Shown: positions 1 through 11,427 of the stretch, in pieces
Numbering within the stretch: position 1 is the stretch's first letter
Layout of the letters: the number at the start of each line of letters is the position of its first letter
NCBI GenBank assembly: GCA_036365455.1
Contig: JAWQUS010000030.1
Location: 4,650,001 to 4,714,000, forward strand
Direction: 5' to 3'
DNA length: 64,000 nt
Origin: Macrosoma leucophasiata
Lineage: Eukaryota; Arthropoda; Insecta; Lepidoptera; Hedylidae
Position numbers and translations under genes: made by a program
The notes under the pieces: generated by a model
Told to the model about the DNA's origin: nothing
The model's input: only the letters and a program-made list of their open reading frames with translations
The model's database searches: none

Positions 1-599
1 GGAAGTCTTAGGTAATAACAAAATCTATCCTTGGCATTGTGTAGATATTTACCCCTTCAAGGAACGTAAAGCCTCCGGCGGCTAGACGCAATTGAAAATC
101 AATCGTCATAGTATTTTTCTCGAGACTTGACGGGTGACATGTCAGTATAGTAGGTACATCCAGGTAGGCTATCCGAATGTAAATTGTCATAAAAAATACA
201 TGATCTGTTTTTTTATCCTGTTTATTTTGCTTTAAAAAGAAAAGGGTTTAAACAAGAAACTGACCCTTTTTGTTGACATTTTTGTCGGAGGACATAAAAG
301 GACACATAAAAAGGCTGTGTACGTTGATAAGGGCTGAGTGAGGAAAAAAATTAACACTCGAAAGAACACTTTAAACTCGTTTTTGAACTTTGTAAGCTTT
401 TAGCGTTCTAGAAGTCTTGAGCCGTTCGGTTTGTTTTTAAAGATAAATTAGGTATGTACTTAGGAAAACAGGATAACCTAAGAGGAAAACTTGGAATCAT
501 TTTGATTTCCATATACCTATACCTAGTTAGTATAGGTACCTGACGTTAAGAAGTAACTCAATAACAGAGATAAAGAAATCTACAAGTTGAGAGAGATGA
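1..599. other. No recognisable gene or repeat
   Basis: AT-rich sequence. The only open frame (8-190, minus, 60 codons) has no motif I recognise, and I see no repeat shared with the rest of the window. Confidence 0.4.
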
Positions 600-1001
600 A
601 CAGAGAACAGATGCAAGGGTAGTGGTAGATGATGCAGTGTTAGAACAGGTGGATGAAATTATATATCTTGGATGTGCTTTTAGCAAGGATGGTAGGTACA
701 CCACTGATATAGAAAGAAGAGTGCCTGCAGGGAATTGCGTGAATGGAGCGTTGGGTAAGCTGCTAGAATCGAAACATCTCAGCCAGCGGGCTCGACTAGC
801 CGTACATAATGCTGTTCTTACTTCAACGCTTTTATATGGAATCGAGAGCTGGGTATGCAGGAAAGAGCATGAAAGTAAGTTAAACGCTTTCGAGATGAGA
901 TCTTTGCGCAAGATCTGCGGTGTATCACTCACCGATCGCGTTCGTAACGAAGATGTAAGAAAGAGGCATTGTGTGAATGATAGTATCGGTGTAAAAGTGA
1001 G
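600..1001 (+). pseudogene. LINE family a: reverse transcriptase C-terminal remnant
   Basis: The open frame encodes the segment after the catalytic reverse-transcriptase core of a non-LTR retrotransposon: IIYLGCAFSKDG, then RARLAVHNAVLTSTLLYGIE and SLRKICGVSLTDRVRNEDV. It is 5' truncated and has no catalytic YXDD. The family match ends near 1001, in a stretch reading SIGVKVR. The remaining 3' part of the same family resumes at 1511, so about 510 bp of unrelated AT-rich DNA appears to have been inserted. A minus-strand copy of the same region lies at 49237-50220. Family-level call (RTE/CR1-like) is from memory. Confidence 0.7.
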
Positions 1002-1510
1002 AGTAACAATTTATTTAGTGTTCACAACTAAACTACTGGGCCTTTTTGATAAATTTAACGCCGAAAAAGCTTGAATTCTGGAAAAGGACATTATACTAAT
1101 TTATGGGCAAAAAATATGTAGGTACCTACATAGTAAAGGAGTAGCTGGAAGCTGCAAGTATGAAGTAAATCTACAATACTCTTACAACTTTTAATATAAA
1201 AAATACATTGCTTTTATTTTTATCTCGTGACAAAAAAACGAATCAAACTTTTGTTTCTGATAAATTCATTTCTTAACGACCCTAAATGAATATCACAATG
1301 ATAAAATCTGACTTAACAAGCTTATAGAATTACTTTTAACAAAGGGTTGAATTATTATTGAGCTTCCTGTTATTGTCGACGGATATAATTCAAGATTATT
1401 CGAGCGCTGTACGTTTATAATTATAATGTTAAGTTGAAATGTTCGAAATTATATTAATTTAACATGGTTTCTATCTGCGACTAAAAATATAAATATAATG
1501 AATACGAATC

Positions 1511-1680
1511 AAAATGAAAAAAGGCATGCTCCGATGGTTCGATATAGAAAGAATGTCGTGCATGTATCAAGAGAATGATGAAGGTAGTTGAGGCGCGAGA
1601 GGTACATCAGGACCGGGATATCTGGCGCTTTACACTCTCTGCCTACCCCGTTAGGGACCTGGTGCGAAGATACACACTTA
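1511..1680 (+). repeat. LINE family a: 3' end fragment
   Basis: This continues the element begun at 600: it resumes at GMLRWF and runs to the family's 3' end, which encodes a decayed RDIWR...AYP motif. Related 3' ends lie at 17310-17385 (+), 20700-20835 (-) and 50830-51085 (+). Frames are broken, so it is not coding. Confidence 0.65.
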
Positions 1681-1696
1681 TATAGATACTAAATGT

Positions 1697-2130
1697 TTGT
1701 ATGGCCCTGTAAGAAATATCACAAAGACATCAAATAAGATCTCAAGGGTAGCATTTTGCATTTTACCTCTGGTTTTTGTGTAGATGTCTATAGGTGTACT
1801 CATCACATAACATACATGTGAACTGCATGCTTGTTTACCACCTCCGTAACATAAAAAATCACATACATAAAAGTTAAGCTCTTAATATTAATTTTCTTAC
1901 TACATATTCTACCAGCGGTAATATTATACGTCAAAATTGATGGTAGAGTCCCAGATAGGTACTTCACCCGTCTGGGACTTTTCTATATCCAAATTGTAGT
2001 GTTCAGCACTATCGTGTTCCCATAAGATGATAATAGTAGGGCTGCATATAAGGGTAGGCAATGTATTTGTATTTTTATCTCTGGTTTTTAAACGACATAC
2101 TTACCATCTGCATTAAATAAAAAATATATT
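1697..2130 (+). repeat. Two decayed copies of retroposon family C
   Basis: 1697-1857 carries the 3' half of family C (the 'tgaactgcatgcttgttt' signature and an A-rich end). 1945-2130 is a second, more diverged copy that keeps 'tagtgttcagcactatcgtg'. Better copies lie at 7763-8047 and 18680-18970. Confidence 0.55.
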
Positions 2131-2530
2131 TTACTACTACAACTTCTGTGAGTATACATGAGATATTGTTGAGTTGAAATCACATCAGAAACTACCTTAA
2201 TTCGAACAAAAAAAACTTTTCGAACCCTTTCTTCACGAAGTCTGAAAAGTATTAGAGTAAAGTTTCCTACTTTTATGAACTAAGCCGTCTAGAAACAAAA
2301 GAAAAATATGTAGCTAACTCGTCATACCAAACATATTTAAATAATAACATGTAGGAATTACATACAATAAAATTGGCGCATCACCTCTTGCAGGCAGCCT
2401 CTCCACATCAATTCCAACAACATTTAATTTTAATTTTCATTTAAAAACATGTAATAAATCAATTGCTGTTCGTTCGTCTCGCTAAAACTCGAGAACGGCT
2501 GGACCAATTTTGCTAATTTTAAGGTTTAGG

Positions 2531-3336
2531 AACGCTGGGCGTCGGGGCGCTGGGCGTCGGGGCGCTGGGCGTCGGGACGCTGGGCGTCGGGACGCTGGGC
2601 GTCGGGACGCTGGGCGTCGGGACGCTGGGCGTCGGGACGCTGGGCGTCGGGACGCTGGGCGTCGGGACGCTGGGCGTCGGGACGCTGGGCGTCGGGACGC
2701 TGGGCGTCGGGACGCTGGGCGTCGGGACGCTGGGCGTCGGGACGCTGGGCGTCGGGACGCTGGGCGTCGGGACGCTGGGCGTCGGGACGCTCGACGTCGG
2801 GTCGCTGGGCGTCGGGACGCTGGGCGTCGGGACGCTGGGCGTCGGGACGCTGGGCGTCGGGACGCTGTGCGTCGGGACGCTGGGCGTCGGGACGCTGGGC
2901 GTCGGGACGCTGGGCGTCGGGACGCTGAGCGTCGGGATGCTGGGCGTCGGGACGCTGGGCGTCGGGACACTGGGCGTCGGGACGTTGGGCTTCAAGATGC
3001 TTGACTTCGGGACGCTGGCCGTCGGGATGCTGGGCGTCGGGACGCTGGGCGTTGGGACGCTGGGCGTCGGGACGTTGGGCTCGGGACGCTTGGCGTCGGG
3101 ATGCTGGGCGTCGGGATGCTGGGCGTCGGGACGTTACGCGCCAAGACGCTCGACGTCGGGTCGCTGGGCGTCGGGACGCTGGGCGTCGGGACGCTGGGCG
3201 TAGGGACGCTGGGCGTCGGGACGCTGGGCGTCGGGACGCTGGGCGTCGGGACGCTGGGCGTCGGGACGCTGGGCGTCGGGATGCTGCTCGTCGAAACGCT
3301 CGACGTCGGGACGCTGAGCGTCGGAACACCCAGCGT
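2531..3336 (+). repeat. 15-bp GC-rich minisatellite, about 54 copies
   Basis: Tandem repeats of the 15-mer gctgggcgtcgggac, nearly identical from 2560 to 2940 and more diverged afterwards, with a phase slip near 3080. The period is a multiple of three, so long frames stay open on both strands (Arg/Ala/Gly-rich or Pro/Thr/Ser-rich); these are artefacts, not genes. Just upstream (about 2478-2519) is a 'ctcgagaacggctggacc' stretch seen in insect dispersed elements, so the array may have grown inside one. Confidence 0.95.
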
Positions 3337-3514
3337 GGCATTCGCAAGTTTTGCATAATAATATTTAGTATATAAAGTTTCAGTCCATTAATGCTTTTAA
3401 TAGAGAATGAAAGATAAAAGATAGGTTAAGAAAAGAGATGCATAATATAGGCACTACCTAAGAGTCGGAAAAGGATAAAAATTGAATATTTACGTTGTGC
3501 ATGTTTACCCACTA

Positions 3515-3720
3515 ATGCCACCTACACCACCACCACCATCACCATCATCATAATAACATCCGAAAGACGTCCATCCCTCTCCGCTGGACAAAGCCTTACC
3601 CAAAGATGCTCCTAAAAGTGTTGTGCGTCATAAGGAAAGAATATGCCATAATTGCCACGCTTGGCATGCTGAATGGTGATCATAGCGGCGATTGTTTTAT
3701 GCCGGGACGCTGCTATGCGG
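3515..3720 (-). repeat. LINE 3' end fragment with ATC-rich tail
   Basis: The segment begins with (ccaccaccatcatc)-like trinucleotides followed by 'agacgtcc', the reverse of the 'ggacgtct..gatgatgatga' 3' end seen at 29490-29515. No coding frame survives. Confidence 0.5.
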
Positions 3721-3749
3721 TATGCTTAACGTTACTAACAGAGAAAAAA

Positions 3750-4405
3750 CCGACCAAGTGGGAGTCGAACTCGTGCACGATGGGTTCCGTACAAAAAATT
3801 ACGTTTGTTGGAAGGTAATAAGTATACAACATAAGACCTAAAAATTCTGTGAAAATGGTAAGCGTTTTCTTGCTACCGTTATTTCTAACGAGTAAAAATA
3901 TACAAAAAAAAATACGTTTTCTGTATGCCCCCTTGGACCCCTCAATATTTTCATTTTTGACCGAGTTCTAAAAACGAGAAGGTTCTCAATTCGGCTGGTA
4001 TATATTTTTTTTATGTTTGTACATACGTGAGTTTAAAAACTTCAATTAAGACTTCAAACCGATTAGTTAATAGCACATATAAATAATAGGTAGTCTAGAA
4101 TTACTTAAAGTAATACTTAATTAAATCTTTATTATTTTTTACTTTTCAGTTTTGAAGGCGGTTTTTCTTAACGTAGTTAAGTTTATCATATTTTTAGTAA
4201 TTAATTTTGTCCTTATAGCGGTAACAGAAATTTTTAATTTGTGAAAATGTTAGCTTTTTAGCTATCACTATTTATGAGATAGGTACAGCCTGGTGACAGA
4301 CAGATGGATGGACGGACAGACAGACAGACAGACAGCGGAGAATTAGTAATACGAAGGGTCCGTTTTTACCTTTTAGGTACGAAACCTCCTAAAAGATAAA
4401 AGATA
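3750..4405 (+). repeat. Dispersed family D element
   Basis: Starts with 'gaccaagtgggagtcgaac' and 'gggttccgta', ends with a (gaca)n run then 'taggtacgaaacctcctaaa'. The same layout is found at 16600-17212 and 36485-37078. No protein is encoded. I recognise it as a common lepidopteran dispersed repeat but cannot assign a class. Confidence 0.65.
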
Positions 4406-4853
4406 GATACAGAATAGTTAAAAATAATCGATATGATTCTTTAAATTGTCATAACTTTTTTATTTCTGGACCGATTGACACGAAACAAACACTTAATGTT
4501 TTTTACAACTTACCACAATATATTAGTGAAACTGCAAATCGGATAAGCCATTTCTGAAATTAGCGTGCACAAACACACAGACAAACAGACATTTTTCCAG
4601 GATAAAAAGTACCCAGTGTTGTGCGCCAAAGATTGTAGTATAATTATATCAAGTTTCATCGTATTCGGAAAGGTAGATTTTGTGTGATGCTTGAACAAAC
4701 AGACAGACAGATAAATTTTTTTCTAATCACATATTTGTGTTCGGTATCGATCTAGTAACATCCTCTGGTATTTATTTTTTTAATGTACAGAATTCACACT
4801 TCTACAGTTTTATTATAAGTATAGATTAATCCGTCAGTTGTTTGATTTATCGA

Positions 4854-4975
4854 CGGATGCGTCTGCGGACGTCGTCTGCGTATGCGTCCGCCGACGTGTA
4901 GAGGAGGTGATTTGAGCGTCGGCGGACGCATACGCGGATGGAGTCTGCGGATGCGTCTGTCGACGTGTAGAGCCG
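4854..4975. repeat. GC-rich inverted repeat segment
   Basis: Perfect 18-bp arms at 4878-4895 and 4918-4935 ('gcgtatgcgtccgccgac' and its complement) lie within a wider block of repeated gcgtctgcggac and cgacgtgtagag motifs. It resembles the end of a foldback or MITE-type element, but no outer termini were found. Confidence 0.5.
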
Positions 4976-5054
4976 GCATAAAAGTAATTTTCTTATTTTT
5001 TTGAGATGTGCCACTTCAATTCTAAGGGTACGATGATAGTGCAACGCATTCTGT

Positions 5055-5717
5055 TATAATAATAATAATATATACTCTTTATTGTACAGATTATAACAAG
5101 AAAAATACAAAAATCAATAGTTCATAAAATAAGAGCACAATAGGCGGTCTTATCGCTTAAAGCGATCTCTTCCAGACAACCTAGTATGAAAGAGATACGA
5201 ACAATACAGAAGAAGGGGTGTACATACTGAGCAAAGTTAAAAATAAATTACGTATAACAATTTCTTACAACTACGGCATTATAATAGTAAATAATAATAT
5301 TCAAAAATTTTATTAATAAATAGATTTAAAATATATACTTACACATATACAATAATTTAAAACATATGTACTTACATATACTAAATACAATACATACATA
5401 CATAATAATATACAAAGATAAACATATATATACATACATAAATAAATACCTATATCAAATTGAGGAATAAAGAAAAGATATCGGATGACTATTTATGGAT
5501 CCAAGGTTAGGTAATGGTCCTTTAGACGCTTTTTAAAAGACGTCAAGGTTTGAGTTTGGCGGATATGTAGAGGTAAGGAGTTCCAAGGATTAACAGCTTC
5601 GACAGTTAAAGATTTGGCATAGAAAGAAGAAGAGTGAGAAGGCATTGCAAGGCGAAGGTTGTTGGAAGAGCGTAGAAAGAGGGAATTGGATTGACAAAGA
5701 TATTGGAAACGGTCTCT
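5055..5717 (-). pseudogene. LINE C-terminus and 3' UTR remnant
   Basis: On the minus strand, 5717 down to a TAA at 5493-5495 reads LRSSNNLRLAMPSHS, then NPWNSLPLHIR and SFKKRLKDHYL. This is the typical last 60 residues of a non-LTR retrotransposon reverse transcriptase (the WNSLP...FK.RL block). The following AT-rich sequence to about 5055 holds an AATAAA and an (ATT)n end and is probably its 3' UTR. It is 5' truncated. Confidence 0.65.
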
Positions 5718-6194
5718 AATTAAATAATTGTTATAATTAATGTAACTGTTATTGTTATATTGTTAATTTTGGAATAAACCATAACTTCAACAAATATTTT
5801 GATACAGCCGAACCTAAGCTGATATGGTGCCATCAGAAAATGTACTTTTAGGAAAATTGACGATCACTCAATTGTTGTGCAGCTGAATGGAATCGAGTTC
5901 GGCCCAATTCACTTTATTTGCTTCTAAAAGCATTTGACTGTCTTTTACTTTGTTCATATAGGTATATTTTGCTCATAAATGATCGTCAGATGTCAATCCC
6001 CTAAAAGGTTCCTGTTTTTTTATGGTACCTATGTAGCATTTCTCACGCTGTTTTGTAAGAGGACTGAATACCCACCTATGCCAAAGTATTATTAACAAAA
6101 AGTTCCTAAAATATTAATCATTTAACTTTTCAACTCTGTCCTACATTTTAGGTGTACATCCAGAACTAACAGATTAAAACTTCGTTTTTATGTA

Positions 6195-6372
6195 AACACT
6201 AGTGGCTCGCCCCGACTTCGCACGAGTGCAATGAATGTAATATAGCCTATGTTTATCAGGGATAATGTAGGATTCCAATGGTAAAAGAATTTTCCAAATC
6301 GGTATAGTAGTTTCGGGCCCTATTCAAGTCAAACAAACCAAAAATCAAATCTTTCCTCTTTATAATATTAGT
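6195..6372 (-). mobile_element. Helitron-like non-autonomous fragment
   Basis: Read on the minus strand it opens with 'ctacactaatattataaaga' and finishes with 'cgaagtcggggcgagccac' followed by tagt. This matches the 5' AT motif and CTAG-type 3' end of the elements at 12933-13176 and 48295-48461. No rep or helicase gene is present. Confidence 0.5.
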
Positions 6373-6524
6373 GTAGTTTTGTATTTTGTAGTATTCACTC
6401 ACTGTCTATGTAAACTGTTTGTTTGCCTCATTCATGAGATTAGAAGTGGGGTGTAAGGGGGTGACGAAAAACATCTAGACATCCCAACTGCCAACCTCAC
6501 CTGCATGTGGTACACCCTGCTGAT

Positions 6525-6665
6525 TGACGGACTGGCGTTGGAGTGACGACATAAGAAAAGTGTCTGGAGTCGGTTGGATGCGAGATGCTCAGGATCGGGG
6601 TAGTTGGCGTGCTCAAGGAGAGGCTTACGTCTAGCAGTGGACGGCTATAGGCTGATTAGTAGTTA
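6525..6665 (+). repeat. LINE 3' coding tail
   Basis: A frame reads SGVGWMRDAQDRGSWRAQG then QWTAIG and a stop. It is the extreme C-terminus of an RTE-like retrotransposon, followed by a (TTAG)n-like end. It is 5' truncated to about 120 bp. Confidence 0.6.
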
Positions 6666-6959
6666 GTTAGTAGTATGAGATTAGAAAGTATAAAGAAAGA
6701 CTCCAAAAGCATACAAACCAACTTACCAGGAACCTGGTTAATAATAATGCTGATACCACAAGGCTAAAACGATGGCAAATATTGCAATTTGACCAGAGAC
6801 ACTGATTCAGGAGTAGAGTATTCTGAGGCTGAGAGGAGAATATTGCTGAAAGGGTATTTCAGGTAAGTAATAAAAATTATGCCAAAAAATCTGATTATGG
6901 CTGAATAGCTGATTGCAGATGAAGAAGGTGTAAAAAATTTAGATTCATTAACATTCATG

Positions 6960-7210
6960 AGATTTAAAAAAAAAAGGAAAATCTTTCAAGTGTGCTATAA
7001 AATTTGAAGAGTACCCTCGATTTTTCTCATCCCCATGATCACATATTGACATGGTTACAATGGACCACCTGTGAGGTACCCTTTTAAACAAAAAAATAAT
7101 ATCCAAATCGGTACAGGCGTTTTCAAATTATCGGTGAACATACATAAAAAAAAGTTCCGGGCGAATTGAGAACCTCCTCATTTTTCGAAGTCGGTAAAAA
7201 AAAAATTTGA
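6960..7210 (+). repeat. Dispersed lepidopteran-type repeat fragment
   Basis: Contains 'gcgaattgagaacctcctca' followed by 'ttcgaagtcggt' and poly-A, a signature I associate with abundant lepidopteran repeats. A related stretch in the other orientation is at about 3965-4005. No coding content. Confidence 0.4.
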
Positions 7211-7762
7211 ACTTATTAAAAAAAAAATCCAACAGCCATAGTAAAATGTATGTAACATAATTTTAAATATTCTGTTACAAACTTATATTTCGCTAAAGAT
7301 AAAACTTAAGCGACATCAGACAACACCATTTCTGCCAGCTGTTCTTAATATAGTACCCAAGTTCCCGCTTTCAATTACCTTTACTTCGCATACTTTTGAT
7401 ATGAATATCAAGGTTAAACCTAGAAGGCCTCAAAGGTTTCACGAATTCAGTCTACATTTTGGATCATCCAATTTAAATGATCTTCCTTGCCCCTCAAGGC
7501 CTGTGTAAAACCCGAGAACCAAAGGGTGTGTTTGGAGGTTAATGCAGGTCTCATTGTTTTGGTTGTCCAAATCACAGTTCAACCTAAGAAGTTCCTTGAT
7601 TGAATGGTCTTTGTAAACAATGATTTGGCGTTCTCTGTCTGTTTGTGAGAAGTTTGATGCGAGTGCTTTTGTTTCGTTTATTCCTATTTCGTTTTATGAT
7701 TCTGCCGATATCTTGAAGATAAATTAATATTTTAGACCAACTCACAAGATTTATATTTAGCC

Positions 7763-8047
7763 TTGGTAGAACTCCAGTGATGGAGCTCGCGGGAGTAGGC
7801 ACCACCGCATTACTTAATATACTTGCCGCTAAATGGTAGTGTTTAGCACTATCGCGTTCCGGTCAGGTGGTAATGTACGGTCCTGTAATTTCCGGCACAG
7901 AGGCATAACACCTTAGCCCCCAGGAGTGGTAACGCATCTGCATTTTGACCTTGGTCTTTGTGTGGGTGTCTATAGGCTGCAGTCATCACTAAACGTCAAT
8001 GTGAACTGCATGTTTGTTAGCCACTTCCATTACATAAAAAAATAAAT
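7763..8047 (+). repeat. Retroposon family C, near full-length copy
   Basis: Begins in a GGTAGAACTCCAGTGATGGA-type 5' end with a GAGCTC foldback, passes through 'tagtgtttagcactatcgcg' and 'tgaactgcatgtttgtt', and ends in an A-rich tail. At least a dozen relatives occur in this window on both strands, several 5' truncated, which suggests target-primed retroposition. No tRNA head is visible. Confidence 0.7.
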
Positions 8048-8049
8048 AA

Positions 8050-9830
8050 ATATTAATCTTCGATTGATAGTTTTATTGCTAATCAACATGGTGTTTATAA
8101 TTCCTTGTCGATAATTGTTGAATGGTTGTTTTTTTTTTATGTAGTCGACACAAAGGATAACCGTCATAGGCAAATCATATAATTAAAAGAGAGATGATCA
8201 AAATCTGGCTCGAAGGACTATTATGTAAAATGAGACAAACTGACGAGTGATCCTCTAAGGGTGCCGGTTTTTGTTTTGAGTTTTTCTCAAAGGAGGTATA
8301 AACCAACTTTGTGCCTGTACTACCTACCTATATAGGTATGTTTTACCTTATAGGAATAAATATGAATAATTTCACATTATTATTATAAACGATATGTGTA
8401 AAAAAGTATCTCAATGGTAGAAGAGAAAGTTTCGCTGACATTTCGACTGCATATTTTCGCGCTCATTTCTGTAGCTGAAACGTATTATTCAAATGATAAA
8501 TGAACCACAATTTACATTTGATATTTGTGACATTGTATAGAGGAAGAATGTATCTAGATTCATATAAAAATTTGTGACTGGATCTTTTCTCAGGATTTAT
8601 TTTTAGGGCTGAAGTGAGCACTCCTATGTTTCTCTTTCTCTCAGCGAAGATTGGACAGTAATGAGCATCTTAACAAAATATTTTGATGTTCTAGTATTCT
8701 TAGAGTCCCTAAGTCGCTAAATTATAATTTGGTAATTTTATTTAAACTAATTGAGTTATAAGGCTCGGTACGGGAATTTTATGAGCAGTAAAATCACTAA
8801 ATAAACAAAGCGTTACGCGCGATACGAGCTGAGACCGATCGGACGTACCTATTTCATTCGGTCCCACACTAGCGATTTCCTTACGAAAACCGAGTAAACA
8901 AACTCCCGTCGTGCGTCGGAGCTAACACACACTTTTTATTGTATCATTAAAATTCAGTCAATATTAAGCTAGAAAAAGAAAAGTTAGAAATTTACGATAA
9001 AATTATTAAGGCATTCTTAGTGAAATGCCTTTTTAAGACAGTAAATGTAATGTTCCTTGTTCGTTTAAATGAAAATAATATTAAACGCTTGGATAATTGA
9101 AAAGGTCTCCAAGAAACATAATTATTAACTTAATTAACCTAAGAAATAGAAGCGAAAATGTATCTGAAATTTTGTTTAATGAAAACTCCTAAAACTTAGC
9201 AATTGCAAATTGGCGATAGTCAATTCTGAAGTTAAGTCAAATGTGTTGAGTTTCAAAGATGATTTTTCGTCGCAGTCCTCATCATTGAAGATCGTGCTCG
9301 CTCTGGTACCTAAATCTGATCTTGTGTAAATGCTGACGAGCTGCTTCCTGCCCGCTCTATCTTCAGCTGGTCTGAGTACAGTGTAGTAACCGGGAGTCCT
9401 ATAATTCCCTTTATGGCGTCAAAACATTAGGTACGTGATCGGATTCTGGGTCTTCTTCCGTCTACGTACCCACCATAAGCAGGTTATCGAAATTGTATGG
9501 TTGTCTTCGAGCTATGTGGCATAACCGTTCCCCTCTTCTTCGGCCTCTGCGTGTTGGACCCGTGTCCATGCGCAAGCGTACCAAAGGTCTGGGTTTCAAA
9601 TTTGACCGCATGCTGACGAGAGACATAATAATAATAATGTCCTACAGACCGAATTGCGATCAATCAATCCAATCAATCAGCCAATCTTAACGGAGACTAC
9701 CCAACTCGCAGGAGATATTAGGTATAGTGCACAAGTATTTGCTCAAACACAAGTACCCTCCCTATTCCTTAATAGCCCGATGGGTCGTTATTCTAACACG
9801 ATCAGAGAGAGATCAGGCTAAGTAACTACC
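8050..9830. other. Gene-poor stretch
   Basis: AT-rich, no coherent coding frame. Around 9301-9600 the composition becomes more GC-balanced and resembles the minus strand of a LINE 3' region ('cttcgagctatgtggc'), but I could not align it convincingly to the copies at 19085 or 29240. Confidence 0.35.
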
Positions 9831-9837
9831 ACTTGAC

Positions 9838-10031
9838 GACCCGGTTAGTCCAGCGGTGTGAGATGACCGTTTGATTCGAAGGGTCGCGGGTTCGATCCCC
9901 GCACCGGGACAAATATTTGTATGGCCTACAGATATTTGTTTCGGGTCTGGGTGTTTTTGTATGTGTTGTTTGTGTACAACGGCACCCACGACACAGGTTT
10001 ATACCTACTGTGGGGCTGTGAGTGTAAGCGT
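9838..10031 (+). repeat. SINE family A, complete copy with TSD
   Basis: The tRNA-like head starts GACCCGGTTAGTCCAGCGG (A-box-like) and has an excellent B box (gggttcgatccccgc). The tail includes 'ttcgggtctgggtgttt' and 'tgtgggtgccgttgtaca' type sequence read on the opposite strand. Flanking acttgac duplications at 9831-9837 and 10032-10038 mark a 7-bp target-site duplication. Other copies: 12387, 19250 (-), 21492 (-), 25664 (-), 51875 (-), 53538 and 62995 (-). Confidence 0.85.
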
Positions 10032-10054
10032 ACTTGACAGGAAATAGGTTAGGT

Positions 10055-10430
10055 ATTAGGCGGCAATTGCCTCGCGAATCTGCTCGCTTTGTGTAAACGC
10101 GCCCGACACTAGATAGCTCGGGCGTTAGGTCGCGCGAGCTAACCGAGGCACGTCCAAACAGAGCGAGCTGCCTGTGTGAACGCGCCTAATGCGGTGGTGA
10201 CTACACCCTTGAACTTCGCCACTAGAGATCTACTAGCGAGCAGCCTCGTGCGGCAATTGCCTCGCGAAGCTGCTCGCTTTGTGTGGACGCGCCGGACACT
10301 AGATGGCTCGGGCGCTTGGTCGCGCGCGCTCACCGAGGCACGTCTAAACAGAGCGAGCTGCCAGTGTGGACGCGCCTAATGCGGTAGTGACTATGCCCTT
10401 GAACTTCGCCACTAGAGATCTACCCTCAGT
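10055..10430. repeat. Tandem pair of 190-bp MITE-like units
   Basis: The segment starting 'cggcaattgcctcgcgaa' at 10061 is repeated from 10251, giving a 190-bp period, with the second copy ending near 10425. Within each unit, sequences of the type 'ctcgctttgtgtaaacgcgc' and 'acgtccaaacagagcgagct' are roughly inverted, as in a foldback element. The frames at 10139-10379 on both strands are by-products. Confidence 0.75.
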
Positions 10431-10454
10431 ACGAAATAAATAATAGATAATCAT

Positions 10455-10681
10455 ATTTTATTTTAAAGAAAAATGGAAAGAAAAATTTGACTTCAGGCGA
10501 GACTCGAACTCGCGGACTACTGGGAATCTAGTCCAGCCGCTCTTCCAATTGAGCTACTGAAGTCCTGCCCGATTTGTCAAATCTTTCCTTCACATTTTTC
10601 AAGTCAAATTTTTCTTTCCATTTTTCTTTAAAATAAAATATATTTCACAAGCATGTGTTAATGCGAAATAATATAAAAACA
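10455..10681 (-). mobile_element. tRNA-like retroposon (family T), isolated copy with TSD
   Basis: A tRNA-like body lies at 10489-10564 on the minus strand: acceptor ACTTCAG pairing with CTGAAGT, A box TAGCTCAATTGG, B box GAGTTCGAGTC, and a TTTTT run just after the 3' end. It sits between inverted 'aaagaaaaatggaaagaaaa' arms. The whole element is flanked by 13-bp direct repeats (aatagataatcat, 10442-10454 and 10682-10694). The anticodon loop is irregular, so it is unlikely to decode. The same unit is amplified at 45052-46870 and present at 61915-62235. Confidence 0.75.
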
Positions 10682-11427
10682 AATAGATAATCATGTTATG
10701 ATATAAACAGGTAAGTAATGAGTCTTGGTGTTCAATGCCTTACGGGCAGAGCATTTCCTAAATGATTATTCAAATTAAAGGAGATGTTGCGAGCTCGGCC
10801 CTGGTTCGTACACGTCCTCAAAAAATGGGTAAATTAAAGAAGAATCCAAAAAAAAATACAATTAATTTATTCAAGAATATATTTTAGAGTTACAACCATA
10901 TTTAATTCAAACGATTTTATCATTTTCAACTATGTTAAACATGGCGATACAGATTTTGATAGTATTTAGAAAATATTACTTTTTTCTCCAAGTTCTATAA
11001 TCAAAATACAATTTAAAAAATGAAAATGTCAAAATGACTTCGCCCGCCATATTCGCCATGTTAGTTTTGAGTTGCAATTCTAACTGCAAATTATGTTTTG
11101 TAACTGCAAACAAAGCTAAATAAGTGAAAATATGCAGTAAAAAACGTTTTTATATTGATTTTGCCTGTTTAATGATATTGTGTACAATACATGGCCGGAG
11201 GTCCACACATTTTTGCAACATCTCCTTTGCTCCGAAGAACGTAGTTACTTTTCCATAAACACTTATTACCTCCGTAATTGATTTGAAGCTAACGAGATGA
11301 AGTTAAAACAAATTTACATTACTGATCTATCTTCCAATAAAGGTAACACTTGAAAATAATTAGTCTTGTATTCAAATTTTATAATTTGATGTAAAATATT
11401 ATTAGATTAAAGATTATTAGAGAAAAC

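Noticed and set aside
2482..3375. Several long Arg/Ala-, Pro/Ser- and Gly-rich open frames on both strands
   Set aside because: They are translations of the 15-bp minisatellite; a period divisible by three keeps all frames open.
9301..9690. Possible LINE tail or 65-codon gene
   Set aside because: Only short similarity to other LINE tails; could not be aligned by eye.
10139..10379. Overlapping frames of 64-67 codons on opposite strands
   Set aside because: They lie in the tandem MITE-like repeat and mirror each other.
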